Shown here in pieces: positions 42,803 through 53,086 of a stretch of 64,000 nucleotides of DNA. Below the pieces are notes generated by a model that saw nothing but the letters and a program-made list of their open reading frames with translations, was not told the origin of the DNA and made no database searches. The stretch lies in the NCBI GenBank assembly GCA_964617875.1, contig CAZUAI010000006.1:42877-106876 (forward strand). Direction: 5' to 3'. The stretch is from CAZMVY01 sp964617875 (GTDB lineage: Bacteria > Planctomycetota > Phycisphaerae > UBA1845 > PWPN01). Numbering within the stretch: the first letter of the stretch is position 1; every line of letters begins with the position of its first letter. The position numbers and the translations under genes are program-made.

Positions 42803-44305
42803 ATGCCGAAGTTCTTTCCCGCGTTCGACGAGTTCACGCGCCTGGCGGCCCAGGGCAACATGATCCCCGTGTATGCCCAGCTGATCGGGGACCACCTGAC
42901 GCCCGTGACGGCCTTCGCCAACATCGCGCGGACGACCGACCACGCCTTTCTGCTCGAGAGCGTTGTCGGCGGCGAGAAGATCGCGCGGTATTCGTTTATC
43001 GCGGCCTCGCCGTACGCCGTCTTTGAGGCCACGCGCGAGAACGTGCGCATCAGCATGGAGCGGGGCGTCCGCAAGCTGACGACGGCCGACCCGCTCACCG
43101 AACTCGAGAAGCTGCTGAAGGACTGCCGCGCGGTTCACCTGCCGCGGCTGCCGCGGTTCGTCGGCGGGGCGGTGGGGTACGCGGCGTACGACATGGTGCG
43201 GTACTATGAGCGCCTGCCGGACGCCCCGGCGGACGACCGCAACCTTCCCGACCTGCTCTTCGGGCTTTACGACACGATGGTCATCTTCGACCACGTGCAG
43301 AAGACGATCCTCGTCGTCAGCCACGCGCACATCGACCGCGAGGGGGACCGGCTCGGCTACGAAAACGCGTGCGCCCGCATCGAGCAGACGATCGAGACGC
43401 TGTCGCAGCCGGCCGACATGAGCATCGGGCACATCGCCGTCACGGGCGATCCGACGCTCGGCTTCCAGAGCAACTTCACCCGGGCCGCCTTCGAGAAGGC
43501 CGTCGGTTCGTGCAAGGAGTACATACGCGCGGGCGACATCTTCCAGGTCGTGCTGTCGCAGCGGCTGGACCTCGAGACGCAGGCCGACCCGTTCAACATC
43601 TACCGCGCGCTGCGGATCGTGAACCCGTCGCCGTTCATGTTCTACCTCAAGAGCCCGAAGGTCGTGCTCGTCGGCTCGTCGCCGGAGATCATGTGCCGTG
43701 TCGAGGACGGCGTCATCACGAACCGCCCGCTGGCCGGCACCCGGCGCCGCGGACGGACGGACGAGGAGGACCTGGCCCTCGAGCACGAGCTGCTCGCCGA
43801 CCCGAAGGAGCGGGCCGAGCACATCATGCTCGTGGACCTCGGCCGCAACGACGTCGGCCGCGTGGCCGAGCTGGGCAGCGTGGAGCTGAGCGACGTGATG
43901 ACCATCGAGCGTTACAGCCATGTGATGCACATCTGCAGCAACGTGAGCGGGCGCCTCGCCCGGGGCCGGACGTGCTTCGACGCCCTGCGGGCGGCTCTGC
44001 CTGTCGGCACGGTGAGCGGGGCGCCGAAGATCCGCGCCATGGAGATCATCGACGAGTTCGAGCCGACGCGGCGAGGGCCGTACGCGGGCGCCGTCGGCTA
44101 CATCGACTTCGCCGGCAACATGGACACCTGCATCGCGCTGCGGACGATGGTGATTACCCCCGGCGAGCGCGGCAACCGCGTCTACATCCAGGCCGGCGCG
44201 GGCATCGTCGCCGACTCCGAACCCGCGCTCGAGTACGAAGAGACGATCAACAAGGCCAAGGGCATGCTGCGGGCCGTCGAGATCGCCGAGAAGGGCTTCC
44301 AGTAA
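42803..44305 (+). CDS. trpE: Anthranilate synthase component I
   Basis: A 500-residue chorismate-utilising enzyme converting chorismate plus ammonia to anthranilate. The N-terminal LLESVVGGEKIARYSF contains the tryptophan feedback motif. The catalytic domain has NPSPFMFYLK, LAGTRRRG, GAPKIRAMEIIDEFEPTRRGPY and AGAGIVADSEP. Full length. No trpG/trpD follows: the next gene is PsiE-like, so the amidotransferase subunit must be elsewhere. A PabB assignment is less likely given the LLES motif. Confidence 0.95.
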   Translation: MPKFFPAFDEFTRLAAQGNMIPVYAQLIGDHLTPVTAFANIARTTDHAFLLESVVGGEKIARYSFIAASPYAVFEATRENVRISMERGVRKLTTADPLTELEKLLKDCRAVHLPRLPRFVGGAVGYAAYDMVRYYERLPDAPADDRNLPDLLFGLYDTMVIFDHVQKTILVVSHAHIDREGDRLGYENACARIEQTIETLSQPADMSIGHIAVTGDPTLGFQSNFTRAAFEKAVGSCKEYIRAGDIFQVVLSQRLDLETQADPFNIYRALRIVNPSPFMFYLKSPKVVLVGSSPEIMCRVEDGVITNRPLAGTRRRGRTDEEDLALEHELLADPKERAEHIMLVDLGRNDVGRVAELGSVELSDVMTIERYSHVMHICSNVSGRLARGRTCFDALRAALPVGTVSGAPKIRAMEIIDEFEPTRRGPYAGAVGYIDFAGNMDTCIALRTMVITPGERGNRVYIQAGAGIVADSEPALEYEETINKAKGMLRAVEIAEKGFQ

Positions 44306-44532
44306 ACCCACTTCCTTCAAGGCGGCGAACCGGCCGCATTGCCGGGGACGTTCGACCGGGTCAAGGGCGGCCGGCCGGCTGTCACACATGGATGCCCCTG
44401 GGATTTGCTTATCTTGGGGCTGGCCGGACGAGCGGCGTGAGCGTATCATAATCCGTCAGACGCCATCGGCGATTGCGCGTTGTGTGACGAGGTGTCACAG
44501 GCCCGCGGGCGGGCGCGTTCCGGAGTCGCGTT

Positions 44533-45054
44533 ATGGACAATCAGGAATCGGCTGCAGTCGGCCAGGCCCCGCTCGCCGAACGGCGCTGCCCGGTAACCGG
44601 CCGGGAGACAGTTCACCGCGACAGATTCGTGGAACGTCTGGTTCGCGTCATTCGCTGGGCGGTCCGGGTGCTGGCCGTCCTGATGGTCTTCGTGATCATC
44701 ATGGGCGTGATCGACGTGATCTGGGTCCTTTACCAGCGACTCGTCGCTCCGCCGTTCATGCTCCTCGAGATCAGCGACATCCTGGGAACCTTCGGCGCCT
44801 TCATGGCCGTGCTGATCGCCATCGAGATCTTCGTCAACATCACCATTTATCTGCGCGAGGACGTGATCCACATCCGGATCGTCATGGCGACCGCCCTGAT
44901 GGCGATTGCCCGGAAGGTGATCATCCTGGACATGAAAGAGGTGAGCATGCATGAGATGCTCGGCCTGGCCGCCGTTACCCTGGCGATGAGCATCGGTTAC
45001 TGGCTGGTCGTGGGAAACCCGTTTGCGTCCAGGGCTCCGGCAGACAATCATTGA
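44533..45054 (+). CDS. PsiE-like membrane protein
   Basis: A 173-residue protein, start ATG 44533. A basic N-terminal cytosolic part is followed by four hydrophobic helices from about residue 38 on. DILGTFGAFMAVLIAIEIF and the charged loop YLREDVIHIRIVMATALMAIARKVI match the PsiE (phosphate-starvation-inducible E) family. Function unknown in the family. It precedes a UspA-type gene by 105 nt on the same strand. Confidence 0.85.
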   Translation: MDNQESAAVGQAPLAERRCPVTGRETVHRDRFVERLVRVIRWAVRVLAVLMVFVIIMGVIDVIWVLYQRLVAPPFMLLEISDILGTFGAFMAVLIAIEIFVNITIYLREDVIHIRIVMATALMAIARKVIILDMKEVSMHEMLGLAAVTLAMSIGYWLVVGNPFASRAPADNH

Positions 45055-45159
45055 TCGGCGTCGCGCCGGCGGCTCGCGGCGCGAGACGGAACAGGGTATA
45101 GTCGATCGCAGGCGGTCACGAAGCAACGTGACGGCGTTTCATCCTGGCGAGGTGCTCTG

Positions 45160-46059
45160 ATGAAGAATCTCAAGAAACTCGGCGTGTACCTGAGTGACGA
45201 ACCGGGCGACAGGGAGGCCCTGGCGTTCGCCAGCCTGCTCGCGAAGCTGGGGAAACCCGAGTCGATCGATTGCCTGCACGTGCGCGGCATCGAGGATCCG
45301 GTGGAGACGCCGCCTCCGGCGCCCGAGATCCTGCGCCAGAACGTTCTGGAGGTCTTCTCCGAGGATCTGGCCAAGGGCGTCCAGGTCCACGTGTCCGAGG
45401 CGACCGGTCTTCAGGAGATGCTTCGTACGGCGCGGGACCACGATCTGGACATGATTGTCGTCGGACGCCGCCTGCCGCACGATCAGCTGGCGGTGGGGAC
45501 GGCTTTCTACCGGCTGGCGCGGAAGACACCGTGCGACGTGCTGGTTGTTCCCGCCGGTGCGCACCCCCATCTCAGCCGTCTGCTGGTTCTGGTGGACGGT
45601 TCCGAGCACTCCCGGATGGCGCTGGAGACGGCGCTCTACATCGCAAGGCTCAGCAGGAGCAAATCGCAGGTGCTGGCGCAGTCCGTGTACGGCGTCCCCT
45701 ACGGCCACCAGTATACCGGGATGAACATCGAGCAGGCACAGCGTCACCGGGAAGCACTGCAGCGGAAGAGGATCGAAGAGTCTCTGGCGAATATCGACAC
45801 CAGCGGCGTGGCTTTCGACATCGTCTACACCTGCTCCATGAACACGGCCGCCGCCGCCCACGATATGGCTTCGGCAAGAAGCATGGACGTCATTGTGGTC
45901 GGAAGCCGCGGAGCGACGCTGCCGGCCATCGCCCTGCTCGGGGGCACGACCGAACGGGTTCTGCTGGAGGCCCCCGTTCCGGTGCTGGTGGTCAAGCGCA
46001 AGGGCGAGACCTTCCGGTTCCTCGACGCGCTCCTCGAGAACTTCCAGCCCGGGTCGTGA
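45160..46059 (+). CDS. Tandem universal stress protein
   Basis: A 299-residue protein with two Usp domains (about 1-140 and 145-290). The first ends VVGRRLPHDQ, degenerate in the nucleotide motif. The second is canonical: LVLVDGSEHSRMALETA and VVGSRGATLPAIALLGGTTERVL. The start is ATG 45160, 7 nt after GAGG. Unlike the single-domain UspA of the crcB operon it has no riboswitch. General stress tolerance is a family-level inference. Confidence 0.92.
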   Translation: MKNLKKLGVYLSDEPGDREALAFASLLAKLGKPESIDCLHVRGIEDPVETPPPAPEILRQNVLEVFSEDLAKGVQVHVSEATGLQEMLRTARDHDLDMIVVGRRLPHDQLAVGTAFYRLARKTPCDVLVVPAGAHPHLSRLLVLVDGSEHSRMALETALYIARLSRSKSQVLAQSVYGVPYGHQYTGMNIEQAQRHREALQRKRIEESLANIDTSGVAFDIVYTCSMNTAAAAHDMASARSMDVIVVGSRGATLPAIALLGGTTERVLLEAPVPVLVVKRKGETFRFLDALLENFQPGS

Positions 46060-46285
46060 GACGGGCGGTTCATGCCGCCCGGAGGGAAGGTGCCGGGCGC
46101 AACACGGGGCAGGATCAACCCGGTTCGGCACGCTGGTCGCGCGGACCGCGCGGGGGACGGCGGCCGGCATCGCGTCGTCCACAACCCTCGCAACGACGGA
46201 CCGCCTGAAAGCGAGCGGGCAACGCGAGAGTGTCCTTGCGTCTTGCAGGGGCCGGCGAGGAATCCGACGGCCCGGGTCCGCCGCG

Positions 46286-47539
46286 TCAGCCGTTGAACTC
46301 GTGTACGGCGTCGATCATCGCCACGATGTTGGCCACGGGCGTGCGGGCCTGGACGTTGTGAATCGCGTCGAAGACGAACCCGCCGCCCTTCGCGAAGATC
46401 TCGCACCGTTCCAGCACCTGCCGGCGGACCTCGGCGGGCGTGCCGAACGGCAGGACCTTCTGCGTGTCCACGCCGCCGCCCCAGAACGTCAGCCGGTCGC
46501 CGTAGGCCTTCTTGAGGTGCGCGGCGTCCATGCCCGCCGCCGAGCACTGCACCGGGTTGAACACGTCGAAGCCGGCCTCGATGAACTGGTTCAGGAACTT
46601 CTCGACCGCGCCGCACGAGTGCTTGAACGACTTCCATGTCGTGTTCGTGTGGATCCAGTCGTTCACCCGCTTGTAGTAGGGCATGTAGAGTTCGGCGAAC
46701 GTCGCCTCGGAGCAGAATGCCGACGTCTGCGTGCCGAAGTCCGTGCCGCAGACGAAGACGCAATCCACCGCGTTGCCGACGCGGGCGTGGATCTTCGCGA
46801 GGTTTGCCAGGGCCATCTCGCACTGCCTGGCGAACACCGTGTGGATGTAGTCCTGCCGCGTGACGGTCGAGACGTACCATTCCTCGATGTCGCGGATGCC
46901 CTTCGGGTGCTTGAGGAACGGGGCCGGGACGAGGGCGATGTCGCCGAAGGCCGTGCCGCCGAACGTGGCGACGACGCCGCGTCCGGTGGCGGACGCCCGT
47001 TTGACCTCGCGCTCGAAATGCACAAGGTCGGCATCGGCGATCGGGCCGAACTCTTCGAGGTTGTCTTCGGGGTCGAGCCGGCTGTCGTCGATGGGCGGCT
47101 GGCGGACGATCGTGTCGAAGAAATAGCTGCCGGCGGGCATCCGGCCGCTCGGCGGCGCGGACCGGTCTCCGCCCGGGTAGATGAACACGTCGCCCTTGGC
47201 GTCGGTCGTGGTCTCGAACCGCCCGGGGACGAGCACGTCCAGCCCGAACGGCGTCCGCCACTCCTTCCAGTCCGTGTTCGGGAAGCCGAACATGTTGTTG
47301 CGCGGCACGACGCCGGCGAGGTCGAGTCCCATCGCATCGGCCAGGTCATCATCCACCCAGCCGAGCATCTGATAGGGCTCGTGCACCTTCACGAGCTGCT
47401 TCGCGAGGCCGTAGTGCTCCCGCAGCGCGGCGACGGCCGTCACGTGCATCCCGGTGACGGCGGTCCCGCCGAAATCCATGGGCACCCTGTCCGGCTGCCG
47501 GTGATTCAGCGCCGCAACCACGCGTTCCTTGCTGGTCAT
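46286..47539 (-). CDS. URO-D superfamily (MtaA/CmuA-like) protein
   Basis: A 417-residue protein with the uroporphyrinogen-decarboxylase fold, opening with SKERVVAALNHRQPDRVPMDFGG. The zinc ligands of methylcobamide:CoM methyltransferases are suggested by KHSCGAV followed by PVQCSA (H-x-C ... C). Such members act in corrinoid-dependent methyl transfer rather than haem synthesis and are numerous in Planctomycetota and Lentisphaerota. No corrinoid protein gene is adjacent, so the substrate is unknown. Confidence 0.88.
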   Translation of the reverse strand: MTSKERVVAALNHRQPDRVPMDFGGTAVTGMHVTAVAALREHYGLAKQLVKVHEPYQMLGWVDDDLADAMGLDLAGVVPRNNMFGFPNTDWKEWRTPFGLDVLVPGRFETTTDAKGDVFIYPGGDRSAPPSGRMPAGSYFFDTIVRQPPIDDSRLDPEDNLEEFGPIADADLVHFEREVKRASATGRGVVATFGGTAFGDIALVPAPFLKHPKGIRDIEEWYVSTVTRQDYIHTVFARQCEMALANLAKIHARVGNAVDCVFVCGTDFGTQTSAFCSEATFAELYMPYYKRVNDWIHTNTTWKSFKHSCGAVEKFLNQFIEAGFDVFNPVQCSAAGMDAAHLKKAYGDRLTFWGGGVDTQKVLPFGTPAEVRRQVLERCEIFAKGGGFVFDAIHNVQARTPVANIVAMIDAVHEFNG

Positions 47540-47787
47540 GTCCGAAGTCCCTCGTATGGCCGATCGAGGATTATCGTGCAGGATTACCCGCGGGACAAGC
47601 GGCGGAACGGGATGGCGGCTGAGGCGTCGTAAGCCGTCCGGCCATTCGCATACGGCACGCGCTCACCGTCAGGGCAGCGCCGCACGCCGGCGCCCTGCGG
47701 GACGCCGGCGGTCGTGCCCACGGCGCTTCGATCGCCCGCGGCGATTCGGCAGGTCGATTCTTCCCCCGGAAGCCGCTGATGCGGCGG

Positions 47788-49200
47788 TCAGTCCCTGGGA
47801 CACTCGTTCTTGAACCACCAGATCGCCGACGGGATGCCGATCACGGCACCGCCGACGTGCGTGATGCCCTGGCCCGGGCGGCCGATCGGGTGGAACCGCA
47901 GCCAGTCGCCCGCGCCCGCCGCCTTGAACGTGTTGTACGTCATCTCCGAGTTCGCGTACGGCACGCAGTCGTCGTCGGGCGATGCCATCATCAGCATCGG
48001 CCGTTCCGGGAACCAGCCCGACCACAGGTTGTTCGCCGTCAGGATCCGGCCGACTTCGCTCGTCTCGTAGACGGCATCCTCGAGCTGCTGCGCCACCCAG
48101 CTCGCGTTCATCATGCTCCGCGGGTTGACCTGGCCTGCTCCGACGCCCATCCGCTGCTCGATGAGCGTGTCGGCGTCGTCGCCCGTCAAGGAGCCGTCCA
48201 TCCACGTCACGAGGTCCGGCAGCAGCAACGAGTTGATGGACGCGTTCGGGTCGAACGGGCCGTCGGGATAGACCGCGTGATACCCCAGGATCATGTACGG
48301 CAGGAAGAACGGCCGTGCGAAGTGCAGATCGCGGTCCAGCATCATGTGCCGCATGGCCCCGGTCAGGTCGAACGGCCCCGCCATGCACGCCGAGCCCGTA
48401 AGCCGCAGCCCGGGATACCGGTCCGCGTTGAGCTGCAGCTCTTTGACGGTCGCCATCGCGGCGTAGCCGCCCTCGGAATAACCGAGAATGTAGAGGCGGC
48501 CGTCCCACTGGTAGCGAAGGCTGAGTTCCCAGTCGAAGGCTTCGTTGACGGCCCGGATCATGTCCGTGACGGCATACGCCAGAGACTTCTCATGGCAGTA
48601 GGGGTGGTAGGCATTCGGGTCCGCCCCGCCCATGCCGGGCAGGTCGGGCATCGCGACGGCGAACCCGCCGAACAATGCCCCCGCCGCGCCGAAGACCCAT
48701 TCGTCGCCCCTGTTGCGGGACGGCACGCGGTCCCGCTCGAGTTCCGTTCCGTGCGGATACGCGATGAGCGAGACCGATCGCCGCCGCCACTCAAACAGGC
48801 CCGGCCGCGGCAGGTACAACATGCCCGTCAGCGTGATCGGCCGGCCGTTCGCGTCGCGCGAACGGTACGTGACGGGGTAATGCACCACCGAATGGGCGAG
48901 CGCCGTCTGCAGCAACTCCAGCCACTTGTCGTACCACGCGCCGACCTGATCGATCTCGTCGCCGATCCGGTTGCTGACCTCCTCCGGCGGGAAGCCGAGC
49001 TTGTCGGTGACGAGCGGGTCGTGCGTCTGCCGAACCTCCTCCGGCGACTCGCAATCCCACTGTCCCAGATTCACCAGATATTGGTGCCCTTCCGGCGGCG
49101 GCAGCGGGATCGGGATGTCTCCGCATCCTCCATCGAGGACGGCGGCGGTGAGAATGGCCCAGAGCATGATGGTGCGGGCGTAACGCCGCTCCTGTGGCAT
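47788..49200 (-). CDS. Secreted lipase-like alpha/beta hydrolase lipoprotein
   Basis: A 470-residue protein; start ATG 49200 with GGGAG about 8 nt upstream. A signal with lipobox (LDGGC) implies envelope location. Alpha/beta-hydrolase features: nucleophile elbow GYSEGGY, acid in SPDDDCVPYAN and His in GITHVGG. It resembles the secretory lipase/LIP family (prolyl-aminopeptidase-like esterases). Substrate unknown. Confidence 0.85.
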   Translation of the reverse strand: MPQERRYARTIMLWAILTAAVLDGGCGDIPIPLPPPEGHQYLVNLGQWDCESPEEVRQTHDPLVTDKLGFPPEEVSNRIGDEIDQVGAWYDKWLELLQTALAHSVVHYPVTYRSRDANGRPITLTGMLYLPRPGLFEWRRRSVSLIAYPHGTELERDRVPSRNRGDEWVFGAAGALFGGFAVAMPDLPGMGGADPNAYHPYCHEKSLAYAVTDMIRAVNEAFDWELSLRYQWDGRLYILGYSEGGYAAMATVKELQLNADRYPGLRLTGSACMAGPFDLTGAMRHMMLDRDLHFARPFFLPYMILGYHAVYPDGPFDPNASINSLLLPDLVTWMDGSLTGDDADTLIEQRMGVGAGQVNPRSMMNASWVAQQLEDAVYETSEVGRILTANNLWSGWFPERPMLMMASPDDDCVPYANSEMTYNTFKAAGAGDWLRFHPIGRPGQGITHVGGAVIGIPSAIWWFKNECPRD

Positions 49201-49366
49201 GAGAGGTGCTCCCACGAAGGCTTGACCCGCACGGCGATTGCGTGACACTTCGTGCCTGGATTATCGGCCGGTGCCGGGTCCTCCTTGATGCGGGAAACGG
49301 ATTTCGGCGGCCGGAAACGGCAGCACGTCGCGGCGGGGGCGACGGCCGATAATCGCCGCCGTCTCG

Positions 49367-51229
49367 TCAGTTCTTCGACGTCGTCGGGGAGCTTTTCCGC
49401 AGCACGACCGGGTGCATGTAGAGGCGCTGCAACGGGTCTTCCTCGAAGCAGACCTGTACGTAGCGCAGCCCTTCGACGACGTCGGGCAGCGACAGCCTTA
49501 CCGGCAGGTCCACGCTTCTGGCCGGCGGCAGTGAGATCGGCCCCGCGGGCGTTTCGCTCGTGCCGGCGATCAGCGTCTGGCCGTTCAGCCGTACAATGGG
49601 ATGCAGCGTCAACGGCTCCGCCGACGTGTTGCGCAGCCGCACGAGGAGCTTCCCGCCGGACACCAGCGGCGCGGCGCGTGATCCGACGCCGACGGCGTCG
49701 AACCGCAACTCATCGTCGGCGTCGAACTCGACCGACACCGGGAGCGGCGCGGGCAAGTCGCGGTCCGTGGATGCGGCAATCCGCACGCCGCCGCGGTCGG
49801 GCACATCCGCGCCGATCTCACAGAGCCAGTACGCACCGGCGTCCACGGCCTGCACCAGCCGGCCGCCGGCGATGCGCGGGCTTGAGCCGTGCGCCTTGGC
49901 GAGCCGCAGCGTCACCCGGCAGTCGGCAAACGGCTGGTTGAGCGAATTGCGCACAACGGCGGTGGCGTTGGCGGGGATGCGGCCGCCGTCGCCGGTGATG
50001 GTCACGCCGAGCCCGCCGGCGGCGACGGAGTGTTGGACGGCCCCCTCCGCATGGTCGGCGGGATACACGTACGAGACCTGCTCGCCGTTCACCTCGATGA
50101 CGCGGTAGTGGCTCGTGCCGGAGGCCCGGCCCAGGCGGCACGTGCTCGCCGGGTGCGTGCGAATGTAGTGAACGCCCGGCAGTTCCGCGAGCGCGGCGGC
50201 GTGCTCGCGGCCGTCCCAGTCGCTGTCGCCGCCGCACAGCAGCATGCGGATGCGGTGCGTCCGCACGAACCGGTCGGGCGGTTCCGTGCCCGCGAACAGG
50301 TGCAGCACCTTCGGATCGTCGCCGTTCATCGCGAGGAACGCGAACGTGCTCTCGGGGCGGTCGGCGAGGTCGCGCCGCACGAAATCGAGCTGGCCGGCGT
50401 CCGGCGGGCGGGTTCGGTCGCTCCACAGGAGAACGCCGTGATACGCCCCATAGTCGAACGCTCCGATCGGCGAGACGCCCATCGCAGAAGCCAGGCGTGC
50501 CTCGTCGTCGCGGCCGGCGAAGACCAGGTAGGCCGGCGCGTGGAAACGGGCGAAGTAGTCGAGCACGCGAGCGCTGCGTTTTGTTTCGTCGCCGGCCGGG
50601 TCCGGCGCCAGATAATCGCCCGTGGCAATGATGAACTCCGGCGCGAGCAGGTTGATCTCCTCCGGCAAACGCGGGTCGAAGTCCGGCGCCGTCGGATCGC
50701 TGACGTTCATGCTCGACAGGTGGACGAAGCGGAACCGGGTCTTGAACTCCCGCACGACTTTCACGCACCGCCGGCTCGTGAGCGTGCCGTCGGCGCTCCG
50801 CAGACGCAGGTCGTAGAGGCCCTCGGGCGCGTTCGGCGGGACCTGCAGCACGGTGGAGGCGTTCCGCTGCGGCTGCACGGCCAGTTGTTCGGCCGACGCG
50901 AACGGGATCGACACCTCCGGGGCCTGTGCGTGCACGAGCGAGACGTAGACGTCGCCGCCGAATGCGTCGCCCAGACGGAGGAGGAAGTAGAAGCGGTCGC
51001 CGGGCCGCACGATGATCGGCCGTGCCTGCGAGGGCTCGAGGATGGCCGCTCCGCCGGGCCCGCCGCTCGCGGGCTGCGATGTCAACGTCCGCGCGGCCGT
51101 CACTGCGGCCGGGGCCGGGGCGGTCGTGGGTCTGTGACTGCCGCCCGCACGGCCCATCGGTCCCGCCGACATGTCGCAGCCGACGAAGAGCAGGCAGAGA
51201 GCACAACCGACGTGACGTCGCAGTGTCAT
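49367..51229 (-). CDS. Degenerate metallophosphoesterase lipoprotein
   Basis: A 620-residue protein with lipobox LFVGC. A calcineurin-like region runs about 135-320, with IIATGDYLAPD and YLVFAGRDDEAR in place of the usual GNHDE, and FVHLSSMNVSD where DxH is expected, so catalytic metals may be reduced. A C-terminal beta-rich part carries Ig-like segments. The start is ATG 51229. It probably lies in the periplasm or on the surface. Function unknown. Confidence 0.75.
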   Translation of the reverse strand: MTLRRHVGCALCLLFVGCDMSAGPMGRAGGSHRPTTAPAPAAVTAARTLTSQPASGGPGGAAILEPSQARPIIVRPGDRFYFLLRLGDAFGGDVYVSLVHAQAPEVSIPFASAEQLAVQPQRNASTVLQVPPNAPEGLYDLRLRSADGTLTSRRCVKVVREFKTRFRFVHLSSMNVSDPTAPDFDPRLPEEINLLAPEFIIATGDYLAPDPAGDETKRSARVLDYFARFHAPAYLVFAGRDDEARLASAMGVSPIGAFDYGAYHGVLLWSDRTRPPDAGQLDFVRRDLADRPESTFAFLAMNGDDPKVLHLFAGTEPPDRFVRTHRIRMLLCGGDSDWDGREHAAALAELPGVHYIRTHPASTCRLGRASGTSHYRVIEVNGEQVSYVYPADHAEGAVQHSVAAGGLGVTITGDGGRIPANATAVVRNSLNQPFADCRVTLRLAKAHGSSPRIAGGRLVQAVDAGAYWLCEIGADVPDRGGVRIAASTDRDLPAPLPVSVEFDADDELRFDAVGVGSRAAPLVSGGKLLVRLRNTSAEPLTLHPIVRLNGQTLIAGTSETPAGPISLPPARSVDLPVRLSLPDVVEGLRYVQVCFEEDPLQRLYMHPVVLRKSSPTTSKN

Positions 51230-51443
51230 GAAACGCCTCCGTGCCGATCACGATTCGCCGGGCTTCCGGCGCCAGAGATTAGACGAGGCGGGGCACAAGA
51301 GTGCAAATCCGGCACGGGTCCTTGTCTGCCACGCTGCCGAAGCGGAACCACGTCTGCCTGCCATTCGCAAATGCGGAGGGTGTTGCGCACGGGTGGCGAT
51401 GGGAGAAGGCGGATCGTGGCGATCCGCGCCTTCCGGTCGCGGT

Positions 51444-53072
51444 CTACCGATCCGGCAGGGCGCTACCGGCCGGATCGATGCGCGCGAGACACTCGTCGCC
51501 GCTCCGGAGCAGCACCGCCAGCCGTCCGGGGTAGTTGTCGCGGGCGATTGCCAGCGGCGCTTTGCCGCAGAGGAGGAAGACGGCGGGTCGCGGGTGGTTC
51601 GCAAAGTCCACGACATCGACCGCGTGTTCGATGAACTTCACCCCGAGCGGCCGCGCGAGGTACCACGACAGCGCGTACCGGTCGCCGGGGCCGATCACCA
51701 GCAGGTCGGCGTCAGGAGCCTTCTCCGCCACGACGGCCGCGAACCGCTGCGTCGATGACCGGCGGCATAACGCCGGCCCTTCAAGGAACGCCGCGTCGGC
51801 CGCCAGCACCCCGGCGCCAAGCACCAGTGCGGACCACGCGGCATTCGCCCGCCGCCGCGTCATCAGCCATGCGGCGAGCACGATGAGGACCGCCAGCCCT
51901 GCCGATCGCTCCGCCAGTGTTGCCCACGGCCGGGTGTCAGGCAGTTGCCGGTTGATCAGCGACAGCGTGAGCAGCGAAACGGCCATGACCGCGAGCGTCG
52001 TCCCGAGGATCCACCACACCTCGGCCGTCCGCTCGCGATTCAGGACCCGATCAAGGTACTCCCCGCTGATGAGGGCCAGGGCGGGGAAGGCCGGCAAGAC
52101 ATACACCGGCAACTGCGTGTGCGAGAACACGAACGGGACCACGCCGAAGCCCGCCCACCACAGGCAGAGCTGCGTCCCGGGCGATACGGGCCGATCCGTG
52201 TTTCTCCTCAGGGGAAGCCGGCGAATCAGCGCCGCGGCCAGGACCGCCGTCCACGGCACGAAACCGCCCAGCGCAATCGCCGGTGGGTACAGCACCATCC
52301 CTGTTCGGCCATACAGATCCGTCGAAGCTCGCAGGACGTGATGCCGCCAGAAGAACGCGGTCAGATAGCCGGGATTTCGGGCACCCATGTAGGCAAACCA
52401 CGGCGCCGCCATCGCCACGACCAGCAACAATCCGGCCGGCAGCCCGCTCCGGCGAATGGCCGCCCAGTCCCGCCGGACGGCCAAGAATGCCCCGATTGCC
52501 CCCAGCGGTAGCAGCAGCCCGATCAAGCCCTTCGTCAGCACCGCCGCCGCGAGACACGCGTAGCCGGCGAGCAGGTTCCACCGCGACGCTCGGGCGAAGT
52601 GAACGCGGCACCAGAAGAACACCGCGCCGGTGATGAACGCGGTCAGCCACATGTCCATCCTCACGAAACGGCCGGCCACGACCATGACAACCGATGTCGC
52701 CAGCATGCCGGCGGCGAGCCAGGCCGCGCGCCCGGACAGAAGCGTTCGTCCCAGACCGTACGTCAGGCCGACGACCGACGCCCCGGCGACGGCCGCCAGC
52801 AACCGGCCTGCCGTCTCCGTCTGGCCGAACACGCGAAAGGCGGCCGCCAGCATCCAGAAATACAGGATCGGCTTGTCGAAGTACGGTTCGTTCGTCAGCG
52901 GCCGGCGCGGCACGAGCCAGTCGCCGCTCGTCAGCATCGTCCGCGCGATCCACGCACAGCGCGATTCGTCGGGATCGACGAAAACCATGCCGCCTGCGTT
53001 GAGGGCGTAAAGAGCGCATGCCCCGATCACGAGGAGCATGCACACCATCGCGGACGAGCGCCGTTCAGGCAT
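51444..53072 (-). CDS. ArnT/PMT-like glycosyltransferase
   Basis: A 542-residue polytopic membrane protein (ATG 53072, or GTG 53078). FVDPDESRCAWIARTM resembles the DE motif in the first periplasmic loop of GT83/ArnT enzymes, which use polyprenyl-phosphate sugars. PYFDKPILYFWMLAAAFRVFG follows. There are ten or more hydrophobic helices, then a C-terminal periplasmic part. It begins 14 nt after the alpha/beta hydrolase stop, on the same strand. Likely modifies a lipid or envelope glycan. Confidence 0.9.
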   Translation of the reverse strand: MPERRSSAMVCMLLVIGACALYALNAGGMVFVDPDESRCAWIARTMLTSGDWLVPRRPLTNEPYFDKPILYFWMLAAAFRVFGQTETAGRLLAAVAGASVVGLTYGLGRTLLSGRAAWLAAGMLATSVVMVVAGRFVRMDMWLTAFITGAVFFWCRVHFARASRWNLLAGYACLAAAVLTKGLIGLLLPLGAIGAFLAVRRDWAAIRRSGLPAGLLLVVAMAAPWFAYMGARNPGYLTAFFWRHHVLRASTDLYGRTGMVLYPPAIALGGFVPWTAVLAAALIRRLPLRRNTDRPVSPGTQLCLWWAGFGVVPFVFSHTQLPVYVLPAFPALALISGEYLDRVLNRERTAEVWWILGTTLAVMAVSLLTLSLINRQLPDTRPWATLAERSAGLAVLIVLAAWLMTRRRANAAWSALVLGAGVLAADAAFLEGPALCRRSSTQRFAAVVAEKAPDADLLVIGPGDRYALSWYLARPLGVKFIEHAVDVVDFANHPRPAVFLLCGKAPLAIARDNYPGRLAVLLRSGDECLARIDPAGSALPDR

Positions 53073-53086
53073 GGTCACGACCCCGC

